A DNA stretch of 64,000 bases, taken from CAYNWT01 sp964485095. Its GTDB lineage: Bacteria > Planctomycetota > Planctomycetia > Planctomycetales > Planctomycetaceae. The translations under genes and the position numbers were made by a program. Below the pieces are notes generated by a model, which searched no databases, was not told where the DNA came from, and saw nothing but the letters and a program-made list of their open reading frames with translations. Location: the NCBI GenBank assembly GCA_964485095.1, contig CAZAIB010000020.1, positions 4,349-68,348 on the forward strand, read 5' to 3'. This document shows positions 17,537 to 26,376 of the stretch, one piece after another (position 1 is the first letter of the stretch; each line of letters starts with the position of its first letter).

Positions 17537-17671
17537 GTACTTGCGGGCCTCCGAGCCCCAAGCACGAGCGACTATCCCATCTCAATGATCTTCCGATTCA
17601 CGTTTAAATGTCGATCAACGCTTGCGAGCTACTTACACCGGAAGACCTTGGGGCTCGGAGGCCCCAAGTAC
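17537..17671. repeat. Palindromic MITE-like repeat, copy 1
   Basis: A 135-bp unit whose ends GTACTTGCGGGCCTCCGAGC and its near complement GCTCGGAGGCCCCAAGTAC form long inverted arms; the interior reads CCCATCTCAATGATC and GCTTGCGAGCTAC. It fills the gap between moxR and the DUF5682-VWA gene. A second copy at 18952-19085 shares ends and interior. No transposase is inside, so it is a non-autonomous or REP-type element. Confidence 0.8.
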
Positions 17672-17715
17672 AGGTGCGGGTGGTGGGCAGTGCCCATCTA
17701 CAATCGTTGGTTCGA

Positions 17716-18858
17716 CTACTCCTCCTCCTCCAGCTCAGACTTCAATTCCATCATCCGTTTCCACACCGCCGCGCCGTCGTCGGCTCGGCGTTTGACGACA
17801 CTATCCCAGTAGGCGAGCAAACGTCCGCGATCTTTTTGATCGTCCTTTAGCACCACCCCCAGCAAATGGCCGGGTATCAAACTCAGCGAATCTTTTTGTG
17901 ATGGAAAGAACGCCGCCGCGCGGCCAATGGCTGTGGCGACGGCGACGGCTTCTGCGGTGCTCATCACCGTTCCGGGTTTCTCAACCGTCCAGCCTTCGGC
18001 GCTGCGGCCGTTGCGAAGATCGCGGAATGCTGTCACCAGCACGTCCAAAATCGCGTCGTCGATTTTCATCTCGAGATCCGCCGCGGCCAGCCGTGCAGTG
18101 GCTTGTGTTCGGACAAGTTCCATCTCGCGAGTGTGTTCTGAAATCGGACCGGCCACTTCGAAGTTGAACCGCCGTTTGAGCGCGGCGGACATTTCCGAAA
18201 CGCCTTTGTCTCGCAGGTTGGCGGTCGCGATCACGTTGAAACCGGGAGCGGCAAAGACTGTGTTCGCTTCATCCAATTCGGGAATGCGGACGCGACGTTC
18301 AGACAGAATCGAAATCAACGCGTCCTGGACTTCGGGCAGGCAGCGCGTGACTTCTTCAACTCGAACAAGCTTTCCATCCTGCATGCCCTGCATGATGGGC
18401 GAGGGAACCATCGCGTCAGGAATCGGACCTTTGGCCAGCAGCATCGCGTAGTTCCAGCCGTAGCGAAGGTGATCTTCATTGGTGCCAGCTGTTCCCTGCA
18501 CCGTCAGCGAACTGGTTCCGCTAATCGCCGTGCTGAACAGTTCGGACAGCATGGATTTGGCAGTTCCCGGTTCACCCACCATCAGCAATCCGCGTTCGCC
18601 GGCGAGCGTCACCACGCAGCGTTCGACCAGCGCACGCGGGCCGACAAATTTCTCGCCGATCTCAAGCGACTTCGGAACGCCTTTGGCAACCTTCGCGCCT
18701 TTTGGCAGCTTGAGTTTCTCGCCATCGGTTCCGCAGATGAACGTCACGACGCTTTGCGGAGACATCGCCCAACCGGCGGGTTTGTCGTGGTCATCGGCCG
18801 CGATCAGGAACGCCAGTTCGTCAGCGAACCGTTCTTCGGCAGGAGGAAGTTGTTTCAT
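17716..18858 (-). CDS. MoxR-type AAA+ ATPase
   Basis: A 380-residue cytosolic ATPase starting at the ATG at 18858 (an upstream in-frame ATG at 18969 would read through an intergenic repeat and is rejected). Walker A GEPGTAKS (95-102), a Walker B-like strand KLVRVEEVTRC (163-173) in which the usual D-E is E168-E169, sensor 1 ATANLRDKG (N214) and an arginine-finger region ALKRRFNFE (228-233). The length and motif order suit the MoxR/AAA_5 group, which remodel or insert cofactors into partner proteins through VWA adaptors. It lies between the 1601-residue protein and the DUF5682-VWA gene in the operon, with 208 and 267 bp gaps filled by repeats. ATP-driven engine of the complex, by inference. 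Confidence 0.9.
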   Translation of the reverse strand: MKQLPPAEERFADELAFLIAADDHDKPAGWAMSPQSVVTFICGTDGEKLKLPKGAKVAKGVPKSLEIGEKFVGPRALVERCVVTLAGERGLLMVGEPGTAKSMLSELFSTAISGTSSLTVQGTAGTNEDHLRYGWNYAMLLAKGPIPDAMVPSPIMQGMQDGKLVRVEEVTRCLPEVQDALISILSERRVRIPELDEANTVFAAPGFNVIATANLRDKGVSEMSAALKRRFNFEVAGPISEHTREMELVRTQATARLAAADLEMKIDDAILDVLVTAFRDLRNGRSAEGWTVEKPGTVMSTAEAVAVATAIGRAAAFFPSQKDSLSLIPGHLLGVVLKDDQKDRGRLLAYWDSVVKRRADDGAAVWKRMMELKSELEEEE

Positions 18859-18872
18859 GGTGTCGTGTTCAA

Positions 18873-18942
18873 GTAGGGTGGGCATCGCCCACCAATTCGA
18901 TGTGTGAAAGATCCGTTTGTGTGGTGGGCATGCCCACCCTAC
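18873..18942. repeat. 70-bp inverted-repeat element upstream of moxR
   Basis: GTAGGGTGGGCATCGCCCACC at the left (18873-18893) is matched by GGTGGGCATGCCCACCCTAC at the right (to 18942). Each arm is itself palindromic (GGTGGGCATGCCCACC). It abuts copy 2 of the larger repeat. Fragments of the same motif (GTAGGGTGGGC, and GGTGGGCAGTGCCCATCTAC) also border copy 1 at 17520 and 17681, so the two units travel together. Confidence 0.75.
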
Positions 18943-18951
18943 TTTGACTAC

Positions 18952-19085
18952 GTACTTGCGGGCTTCCAAGCCCCAAGCACGAGCGATTCGTCCATCTCAA
19001 TGATCGTCCGAGTCACGCTTGCTATCCATCCACGCTTGCGAGCTACGCACACCGGAAGACCTTGGGGCTCGGAGGCCCCAAGTAC
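18952..19085. repeat. Palindromic MITE-like repeat, copy 2
   Basis: A 134-bp unit beginning GTACTTGCGGGCTTCCAAGC and ending GCTCGGAGGCCCCAAGTAC, with the same internal blocks as the unit at 17537-17671. It lies between the 1601-residue protein gene and moxR, in the same orientation as copy 1, so the pair forms direct repeats around moxR. Confidence 0.8.
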
Positions 19086-19125
19086 AAGAATGCCTGACAT
19101 TTGTCCGTTCATACAACACTACGGG

Positions 19126-22100
19126 TCAAACTTCTTCGTACGCAGGTTCGTCACCGTCCAGGACGCGCTGCCAGGCGAGTTCAAATTGCTGATGCACGGG
19201 TCGGGGGCAAACGATCCGCGGTAGTGGCATGGAAAGATGTTCGTCGCCGCGGTCGATGCCAAACATCGTCAGCTTCCACGTCTCGATGGGCAGGTATGGG
19301 CGATCAAGTGGTTCCCAACCGCCAGGCACGAAATAGTTTCGTCCCGCCCGCGCTCGTTTGGCTTCCAGCAGCAGTTTCTTTTTGGTCAGCTCTGCCACGA
19401 CGTTCTTGATGGCGGCTGGTTTCCAGTCGTTCCAGATTTTGATGTTGGCTGTCGTCGGTTCCGGCAGAGCCAACACCTGCAGATAGAACCCGGCGGCTTC
19501 TTCGCTGACCTTCAGCTTTTTCGCGACTGCTTCCACCAGCTTTGGAACCGAGTGGAACGGGTTCGCTTCGAACTGCCCGTCCGGTACCGGAGTTTTCTCG
19601 ATGCGATCACAGACCGCTTTGAATTCGGCCGATCGCGCGAACAGCACTGCAGTGGCAGTGGGTAACCATGCGGCTTTCGTTGCCAGAACTTTATTCCTGA
19701 CATCGTTCATGTCGGCAGGTTTCTTCACGCGGGCAGGTCGAAAGCCAAGACGGATCTGAGTTGTTCTCGCCGTCGCAACGACAACTCCATCGTCAGCCTG
19801 CAGGCGACCATCCTTGTCCTTCTTCGTCTTGTCGAACACCGTCTCAACCAACTTGACGTAGTCTTCTCGCGATTCCCATGTCGATGCATGACCGCAGTCC
19901 AGCAGCAAATTCGGATTGTCGATCACACGAAGTATCGCGTCACGCACAGCTGGCATCGCAGCCCGCGCTTCATCGCCGACGGGTAGTTCTGCATCAATCA
20001 TCAGCAGTGCTGTCGCGATCGCAGACAGGTCCGAAAGCCTGAACTCCGGGCCGTCGTTCATGCAGGAGACATACAACGAACTGTGATACGTACTGTGTCT
20101 AACAAGTTCGATTGCGTACTTCGTATCGGTCGAGAACATCGGATGGTTGGCCGGATCTGCCATGGCGGCAAGGGTGCGATTGTCGGCTGGAACGCGGGCT
20201 CGCATTTCGGCTGTAAGTGCCAAACGTTTGGGGGCGTTGTCCTTCCAGATCTGAGCCACTTCGGCAATCACCGTAGTTGTGTCAGACCACAGTCGTTCGG
20301 CGTCAGTAAAGATGTGTTCGTACAACCGCTTTCGGAACGCGATCGGCAACGCATCCATGGAACTCGCAGCACGTTCTGTTTCTTTGACTTTGAGTTTCAA
20401 AGACGTCCGTTTTTCTTTCGACATCCCGCCGAACCAGAAGCACGCCGCTTCGGCGAAACTGATGCCGACCGCATCGGCGAACTGTTCCAAAGGTTCGCGT
20501 TCGATTTGAAGGTTCAGGTGCTTTCGTCCAGCCGCTGCGATGGATTTCAAAGCGTCTGTACTCCACGCGAAGTCCATTGGGTAGGACTCCCGGCTGCCGG
20601 TGTTATCTTTGTTGTCCCAGCATTTTGGCAGATGGAACTTTCCTTCCGGTGCGTATTCCAGCAGCGAACCGTACGGCCCGCTGAATTTGTAAAACACATA
20701 CGTGTTACCGTGTTCTTCCCATGTGGGACACTGTTTGATCCAGGCTTCCGCTTCTTCGTCGTTGTCGTCACGGTCGCCGTGGTCGACCGGCAATTCCATC
20801 TCGTACTCGAACTTGCCGCCGATGCAGCGAAACTTTCCAGGTAGCTGTTGAATGCCCTGTTGCAGCCAGTGTTCGATAAAGTCCGGCCACGCCGCAGGCT
20901 TCTCGCGTTCTTTTCGTACGGCTCGCCACAGGCCGCTGGTGAAATTTTGGAACAGCTTCATCCAGTCTGCGGAAACCAGTGGGATAATCTGACCGTCCGG
21001 CAGCTTTCCGTTCAGTCGCATTCCCAGTGCCGTGAGATGTGATGCGATCCGGCCGTAACGTTCCGGGAAATAGACGTCGAGTTGGTTCAGGCCGGCACGG
21101 ATGGGGGCTTCGATATCGTCTGAGACCGTGACCTGTTTCGGCTCAACAGTGTCCGGATCGTTCTTCACAACGATCCGTCCAATGATGTTCTGCTGTTCGG
21201 CCACACTCTTAGTCAGATGGACCAGTCCGTACGTCAAAGCGGCGTCGGTCAATTTTGGAAACAGCTTCTTCATCGCTGCTTCCGTGTCGGCGAACTCGCG
21301 CGGCTTGTTTTTTTCTTTCTTCCGCGCCAGGTCCGTCTGCGCTGCGACGACTAACTGTTCGGCGTCTTCGTCTGTTACTTTGCGAAGCAGCTTCGATGTT
21401 TCCAAATCGCGAACCTGAAGCATGTGCCACCACTGCACCGGCATGCGATCGCATTGGCCGCGGCGAGTGTAGGACCCGTCATCCAGCCGCAGGTTGAAAC
21501 TGTTGTTCCAAATTGTTGAATCGCTGCGGTACCAGCCGGCCCAGTAGTCGCCTGTTACCACCAGGTAGTCATCGGAACCCGGCAGGTCCAACAAACCGAT
21601 TGGCAGGTATCTGTTGTGCGCGGAACCTTCCCAGCGTCGTCCGTCAATGCCTTCGGCGACAACCGTTTTTTTCGCGGTCCGCTTGATGCGCCAGCCCACG
21701 TATCCGTCTTTTGCACCCAGCGGCGATTCGTTGACGTAGTCGTCCAGTTTTAGCAATTCACAGGAACTCAGCATCAACTGTTCGCCCGAATCAATGAAGT
21801 CCTCGAACCATGATGGCAGGGACTCACGACCTTTCGATCCATCGATCGGATTCCATTCGCGCGTGACGTACTTACTCTTGCTGTAGTCGTATTCCTGGTT
21901 CCAAACGCGTTCACCGTCGAAGTAAAACTCGCCATGATGCACTGACGGTTCGGCATCGTTGGCGGAAAACGATCGGACTCCGGAAAACCAGTTGCCATCG
22001 GACAGCTGAACCATCACGCCGTGTTTTGAACTCGGAAGCGATCCTTTTTCGAACCGCTTCTTCGGCGTATCGATCCAGAAGGTGGCCGATTGGTAGGTGC

Positions 22101-23931
22101 GGTCATCGCGCGACTCAACCGCCAGTCGACCATCAATAAACGCGATGCCCGTAATCTCATGTTTTTTCGGCAACGGAACTTCACATTCCAGCACGACGCT
22201 GTCGCGGTTCACCACGATGACATTTTGCCCGTGGTACACAATCGCGTTCGGTAACGCCCCCGCGATGTGAACGCTGGAACCGGGTTTCGGCCGCAGTTTT
22301 TCAACGGCTTGCTCAAGAACCGGCCAGCCATATTCGTCCAGCAAACCTCCACGCAGGTTGCGGCCCAGAACCGGGCCCAGCCGAATCTGTTTGAGCTTTG
22401 CAAACGGTTCCGGAAATTCGCGGAACGTTGACTTGAACGTCTTTGTTTTGGTTTCTTCGACTTTCTCTTCGGTGTACGGAATCGCGTAGCTGTCGATGTC
22501 GTTAACCAGTTCCGTCAACCATTCCCGCCGCGCTTCTTTCAGTGCCTGTTTGCCGCTGGCATGTTGTTCGAATTTCGCCTCACCCGCTGACCTGGGCACG
22601 GCTTTGGAAAGCAGCTTCGCGAATCGTTTGTCGTTATGAACAAACATCGGATCGCGCGGGCGTTCGGGCATTTCTTCGACCGTTTGAGCCCAGCTGGACA
22701 GGTCGAACATCGATTTGTCCGTCGGGTCGGCAACCAGAATGTTTGATTCAAGAGCGTGGTCGAGCAGATCGACGTCGATCGTATTTTCCGAATGCAAATC
22801 GACCGGGATCCCGTCGGCTCGCAACCGATCGGCCATCCGATCAATTAGCCGAAACGCGGCCACCGGTGCGCCTCGTTTCAAGCGAGTGTGAAACCAGGCC
22901 GCAGGACTGTCTTTCGGTTTAGCTTCGTCGGGAACGTCCGTCTTCCATGCGTTCTCCAGCACGCCGATTTGATCCAAAAACGCCGTCCACTTCCACGTCG
23001 AACGCACCCAGTAGCCCCACTCGGGAATCATGTTTAGCACGAACCCGGCAAACTGCGAGTTCGTCTTCGCCAACTCGCGCGCCGTGTCGGTGTAGGATTC
23101 CCAAAACGATTCCGGCGCGCGGACCATCGCGGGGGCGTCGCTGATTTCCTGCAGGAACGACAAGTGTTCGGCGTCCTTGTCCAGTTTCGCGTTCTTGATG
23201 AGCCGATCCAGATCTTTCTTCATCGACGCGTACGGTGGCACGCCGCCCAGAGTTCGCCGCAGGCACAGCGTTCGGAAAAACTCCCACGCCTCCTTTGGCT
23301 TCTGCGTCTTCTGAAGTTCCTTGCCGTATTCGCTAAGCGTCTTAATCGACAGGCATCCGGCGAGCGCGAATTCCAGGAACGCGTCGCGCCGCATTTCTTC
23401 GTCGACTTTTAGCGCATGAACCTTCTCAGCCTCTCGCGCCTTGTTGAACGCGCGCGCTGCGTAGGTCTGGCTGCCGACATCCATGAAGATGCGGCCGACT
23501 TCCTCCCAGTAGCTGGGCAAAAAATGAGCCACACTGCGGCCCAGTTTTTCGCACGTTGAAGAGAAGGCTTCGTACGCATGGCCGGGTTTGCTTTTCGCTC
23601 GCCGGGCCGCCTTCTTCATCGACTTCACAAGCTGCAGAGCGTACTTCGCGTGCTTTGGATCGTTAATCAAAGCCCAGCCGGGAAACCCAAGCGCTTGCCG
23701 ACGACGCTTGGCGACGGGGCCTTGGACTTCCGGTTCCCCAAAGCCCAGAAACTCCATTTCCAGGTCATCGCCCTGAGCCAGCTTGTCCGCCGACAAACGA
23801 ACCACCGGCGTTCCCAGCCCCGGATGCGCATACACTCGCGCGCTGATGTCGTCGACGGGTTCTTTAGAACTGACTTTCTGCTTCGCGGTCAGCAGAGCAC
23901 CGGCTTCGAGGAGTTGTTCGATCGCGCTCAT
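19126..23931 (-). CDS. Giant 1601-residue protein of MoxR/SWIM operon
   Basis: A very large cytosolic protein, second gene of the operon, starting four bases inside the preceding gene (ATGA overlap at 23928-23931). Residues 1-550 are helical, with TPR-like stretches (FNKAREAEKVHALKVDEEM); residues about 560-850 are rich in short strands with Trp/Gly turns (VGWRIKRTAKKTVVAEG, YWAGWYRSD) and look like a beta-propeller or similar repeat; the C-terminal third is helical again and ends in YFVPGGWEPLDRPYLPIETWK. No catalytic motif or transmembrane segment was recognised. Similar giant proteins, often labelled DNA-binding, accompany MoxR-DUF5682-SWIM genes in other bacteria (from memory). It is likely the scaffold or client of the ATPase. 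Confidence 0.8.
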   Translation of the reverse strand: MSAIEQLLEAGALLTAKQKVSSKEPVDDISARVYAHPGLGTPVVRLSADKLAQGDDLEMEFLGFGEPEVQGPVAKRRRQALGFPGWALINDPKHAKYALQLVKSMKKAARRAKSKPGHAYEAFSSTCEKLGRSVAHFLPSYWEEVGRIFMDVGSQTYAARAFNKAREAEKVHALKVDEEMRRDAFLEFALAGCLSIKTLSEYGKELQKTQKPKEAWEFFRTLCLRRTLGGVPPYASMKKDLDRLIKNAKLDKDAEHLSFLQEISDAPAMVRAPESFWESYTDTARELAKTNSQFAGFVLNMIPEWGYWVRSTWKWTAFLDQIGVLENAWKTDVPDEAKPKDSPAAWFHTRLKRGAPVAAFRLIDRMADRLRADGIPVDLHSENTIDVDLLDHALESNILVADPTDKSMFDLSSWAQTVEEMPERPRDPMFVHNDKRFAKLLSKAVPRSAGEAKFEQHASGKQALKEARREWLTELVNDIDSYAIPYTEEKVEETKTKTFKSTFREFPEPFAKLKQIRLGPVLGRNLRGGLLDEYGWPVLEQAVEKLRPKPGSSVHIAGALPNAIVYHGQNVIVVNRDSVVLECEVPLPKKHEITGIAFIDGRLAVESRDDRTYQSATFWIDTPKKRFEKGSLPSSKHGVMVQLSDGNWFSGVRSFSANDAEPSVHHGEFYFDGERVWNQEYDYSKSKYVTREWNPIDGSKGRESLPSWFEDFIDSGEQLMLSSCELLKLDDYVNESPLGAKDGYVGWRIKRTAKKTVVAEGIDGRRWEGSAHNRYLPIGLLDLPGSDDYLVVTGDYWAGWYRSDSTIWNNSFNLRLDDGSYTRRGQCDRMPVQWWHMLQVRDLETSKLLRKVTDEDAEQLVVAAQTDLARKKEKNKPREFADTEAAMKKLFPKLTDAALTYGLVHLTKSVAEQQNIIGRIVVKNDPDTVEPKQVTVSDDIEAPIRAGLNQLDVYFPERYGRIASHLTALGMRLNGKLPDGQIIPLVSADWMKLFQNFTSGLWRAVRKEREKPAAWPDFIEHWLQQGIQQLPGKFRCIGGKFEYEMELPVDHGDRDDNDEEAEAWIKQCPTWEEHGNTYVFYKFSGPYGSLLEYAPEGKFHLPKCWDNKDNTGSRESYPMDFAWSTDALKSIAAAGRKHLNLQIEREPLEQFADAVGISFAEAACFWFGGMSKEKRTSLKLKVKETERAASSMDALPIAFRKRLYEHIFTDAERLWSDTTTVIAEVAQIWKDNAPKRLALTAEMRARVPADNRTLAAMADPANHPMFSTDTKYAIELVRHSTYHSSLYVSCMNDGPEFRLSDLSAIATALLMIDAELPVGDEARAAMPAVRDAILRVIDNPNLLLDCGHASTWESREDYVKLVETVFDKTKKDKDGRLQADDGVVVATARTTQIRLGFRPARVKKPADMNDVRNKVLATKAAWLPTATAVLFARSAEFKAVCDRIEKTPVPDGQFEANPFHSVPKLVEAVAKKLKVSEEAAGFYLQVLALPEPTTANIKIWNDWKPAAIKNVVAELTKKKLLLEAKRARAGRNYFVPGGWEPLDRPYLPIETWKLTMFGIDRGDEHLSMPLPRIVCPRPVHQQFELAWQRVLDGDEPAYEEV

Positions 23932-25049
23932 GATTCTTTTTTCTCCTCCTCGATGTACCGCTTGCTGTAGATCGCGGCCGCCATGCGCAGACCTTCGCTG
24001 AACGCGACGGGGCCAACATCTTTCAGCTCAACAGCTTTCTCTTCGCTGTTCACAAACGACAAATCGCCCGTCCATGTTTCGTACTCCGGATCGCCTTCAC
24101 CAATCCAGTAGCGAGCTTCAATCTGCGAACCGCCTTCGAACACCGTGCACGTCGCGCTCCCGCCGCGCACTCGATACCCCCGAGCCCGCGCGGCGCTGTT
24201 GGCGTGCGACAGCATTTGAAACTGACCGCCACCAAAGTCGCGGATGTTGTGTGTTCCTTCGAATTTCTTTGCGTCGTACTTCCATGTCTCACGGAACAAC
24301 TGGTCGGTCTGTTGTTTGAGATCCAGTTCTGTGGCGAGTTCGCGGAAGTCGGACAATTCGTCCAGCAGAATGGGGTGCGGGATGGCAATCGTCTGCGACT
24401 TCAGCCACTGGGTTTCGCCATCCAGGTCAACGACACCGATGCCTTTCTTGTCATCAACACCACGCAGGAACCCCGCGCGATCCTGATCGAAATCGGACTT
24501 CGCCAGCGGCGCGACAACAACGTTTTCCAGGACACCACGCCAGGCCTCGTCGGCCCACACCGATGCCAGAACTTCGCGTGGAACCGGCAGCGACCGCAGC
24601 ATCCAGGCCTCGGCCGAATCCGTACATTCCTGCCGATGCACGACAAGCCAGTCCCGCAGCGCAAGTAGTTGCTCAGCCAGTTCTGTTTTCTTCAGCGACG
24701 CCGGAACGGAAGCCAGCTTCTTCCCCTTCGCGTTCCTCGCGTACAGCCTCTTGCCCTTCAAAGCCAGGCAGTAGCCTTTGTCAGCAGGAAGCCAGCGGAA
24801 CCCGTCTTCGACGATGACCCCTTGTGCCGCACCACCCGCGGCGCTGGTGTCCTTCGCCGATTCCGCGCTGGCCGCACGCTTGGTTTTCTTCCTCGAAGCC
24901 GCCTTCTTTTTTGATGCCACTTTTTTCTTGGCGGGTGGCTTCGCTGCCGCTTTCTTGCCGGCAGCCTTTTTCTTTACGGGGGCTTTCTTCTTTTTGGCAG
25001 CTGTCTTTTTCGTACTGGCCTTCTTCTTAGCAGCTTTCTTCTTCGCCAT
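23928..25049 (-). CDS. DUF4132-like protein with histone-H1-like Lys/Ala tail
   Basis: A 373-residue protein, first gene of the MoxR operon. The start at 25049 is preferred over an in-frame ATG at 25253 because the added 68 residues overlap an intergenic palindrome. Residues 2-60 are almost only Lys and Ala with some Pro, Thr, Ser (MAKKKAAKKKASTKKTAAKK), like histone H1/HctA tails or DNA-binding tails of planctomycete proteins. Residues 80-373 fit the DUF4132 pattern: FRWLPADKGYCLAL at its start and IAIPHPILLDELSDFRE then a TDQLFRETW segment, ending in an acidic strand region. DUF4132 proteins are conserved partners of MoxR/SWIM clusters with no known activity. The tail points to nucleic-acid association. 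The next gene overlaps it by four bases. Confidence 0.8.
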   Translation of the reverse strand: MAKKKAAKKKASTKKTAAKKKKAPVKKKAAGKKAAAKPPAKKKVASKKKAASRKKTKRAASAESAKDTSAAGGAAQGVIVEDGFRWLPADKGYCLALKGKRLYARNAKGKKLASVPASLKKTELAEQLLALRDWLVVHRQECTDSAEAWMLRSLPVPREVLASVWADEAWRGVLENVVVAPLAKSDFDQDRAGFLRGVDDKKGIGVVDLDGETQWLKSQTIAIPHPILLDELSDFRELATELDLKQQTDQLFRETWKYDAKKFEGTHNIRDFGGGQFQMLSHANSAARARGYRVRGGSATCTVFEGGSQIEARYWIGEGDPEYETWTGDLSFVNSEEKAVELKDVGPVAFSEGLRMAAAIYSKRYIEEEKKES

Positions 25050-25227
25050 GAGCGCCTCAGAACTCAAGTTCAAGTGAGCCGCTTCGCGGCGTGTTTGTGT
25101 GCAGAGTCGATGCAAATGGAATTGCGTTGGTTCCATTGTGGGCTGCGTGGAGCAGTTTGCAATGCGGGCGTGGTACGACCCAACGTGATCACCAACTGCG
25201 GTCGGCACTTCGAGGCTGAGAAAAAAT

Positions 25228-25358
25228 GGGTGGCCGGGGTTGGAGCGAGGCACGAGTGAAACCCCGGAACGTGATTCGAACGTTTCACTTGAATCGGAGC
25301 CCTGCTGGTTGATCGCACCGGGGTTTCCTTCGCAGGCTCAGTCCAACCCCGGCCACCC
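25228..25358. repeat. 131-bp nested palindromic repeat
   Basis: Outer arms GGGTGGCCGGGGTTGGA (25228-25244) and its exact complement TCCAACCCCGGCCACCC (25342-25358), 17 bp each. Inside them a second pair, GAAACCCCGG and CCGGGGTTTC, is nested. It lies in the 350-bp gap upstream of the MoxR operon, which otherwise holds no gene; it may separate that operon from the next gene or sit in its leader. Confidence 0.8.
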
Positions 25359-25399
25359 AAACGGTGATGGACCAAAAATTCACAGCCTTTCCGAGAAGT

Positions 25400-25702
25400 T
25401 CAAACACGGCGGGAGAAGCGAATTTCAGAATCAGTTGCGCAGTTTGGGCACGTAATCAAGCGACACGTTGGATGACAGTGGATCAAGTCGTCCTCGCCAT
25501 TGCTCCAGAGTTCTTCCCACGGCGAAGTATCCGTACCCGCAATTACGGCAGGGAGGCCGAATTGAGCGTCGCATTTGGGACAGGCAAGGCAGGCGAACTC
25601 CGTGAACTGACGGCGCTCTACTAGTGCACCGATGACATTGGTTATGCCGATAAATGCTGCCGTAAGCGCGACAGCGATCAGGAGTGTGTAAAGGTATGCC
25701 AT
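25400..25702 (-). CDS. Small membrane protein with zinc-ribbon-like cysteines
   Basis: A 100-residue protein with one N-terminal membrane helix (LYTLLIAVALTAAFIGI, about 4-25) followed by a cytosolic or periplasmic domain with CLACPKC near 38-44 and HCHPTCRLITCPNC near 75-88. The CxxC pairs imply a bound zinc. The middle is acidic (SPWEELWSNGEDD). No family was recognised. Two unrelated small genes follow on the same strand; operon membership is uncertain. Confidence 0.65.
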   Translation of the reverse strand: MAYLYTLLIAVALTAAFIGITNVIGALVERRQFTEFACLACPKCDAQFGLPAVIAGTDTSPWEELWSNGEDDLIHCHPTCRLITCPNCATDSEIRFSRRV

Positions 25703-25794
25703 CAGAGAAGTCAGCGGCGGCTAACGGAAGGTTTTTACGACACCGCTTCTGATATCAAAGATGCGGCTTGAATTGTTGTGTGACCAGTGAGTCG

Positions 25795-26169
25795 TCAATA
25801 CCCCGTGATTTCAGAGTAGATTGCAACCCCATCCGTATCAAAGTGGACGTAAACAAACGCGTCGTCCATCCCATACATGCTCCAGGAGCCAATGTAGTAC
25901 GAGAATACTTCCGCTCCGCGAAGGCGGTGTCCCCCGGCGTCGGTCGCGGAAGTGAGTCTGTTTCCCGGTTCACCGAGCAAGTTGAGTACTTCCTGTTGGT
26001 TCAAGCCTCGAACGCGAGAAGCAACGTCACGGGCCATTGGAGCGCGGTCATGGTTCGAGACCGCAGCCCACCGATCTTGGTCGAAAGGGCGATCGTCAAA
26101 CGGGTCAACCCAACGAGTGAACGCAACAAATGACGCGAGGAGTGTTGCCACGACCGCGGCAACGATCAA
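25795..26169 (-). CDS. Membrane-anchored small protein, BamE/SmpA-like fold possible
   Basis: A 124-residue protein with an N-terminal hydrophobic anchor (MIVAAVVATLLASFVAF) followed by RWVDPFDDRPFDQDRW and a region with LNQQEVLNLLGEPGNR, FSYYIGSW and VYVHFDTDGVAIYSEI. The LLGEPG turn followed by two-to-three strands resembles SmpA/OmlA (BamE-like) modules that occur in many envelope proteins, but the lipobox is missing and length is short. Assignment is weak. It is probably an exported or anchored envelope protein. Confidence 0.6.
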   Translation of the reverse strand: MIVAAVVATLLASFVAFTRWVDPFDDRPFDQDRWAAVSNHDRAPMARDVASRVRGLNQQEVLNLLGEPGNRLTSATDAGGHRLRGAEVFSYYIGSWSMYGMDDAFVYVHFDTDGVAIYSEITGY

Positions 26170-26376
26170 GAGTGTTCGAGTTGAGAATCGAATGTGAGGC
26201 CCTCAAGGTAGTCGCACAACAGAAGGCGAACTCGGTGCTGCGAGTGAAGTGTGGATCAACAACACGACACATTCAAACAGGTCAGCCTGTTTGCTTCTGC
26301 CCAGGAAGTCGAGATCTGGCATTGGGGTGAGAGATCCGTCAGTATGGCGACTCACCTATTCAAAGGCAGTGTGCTC

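Noticed and set aside
20083..20844. 253-codon plus-strand frame opposite the 1601-residue gene
   Set aside because: Antisense shadow with Phe/Arg-rich composition and no domain.
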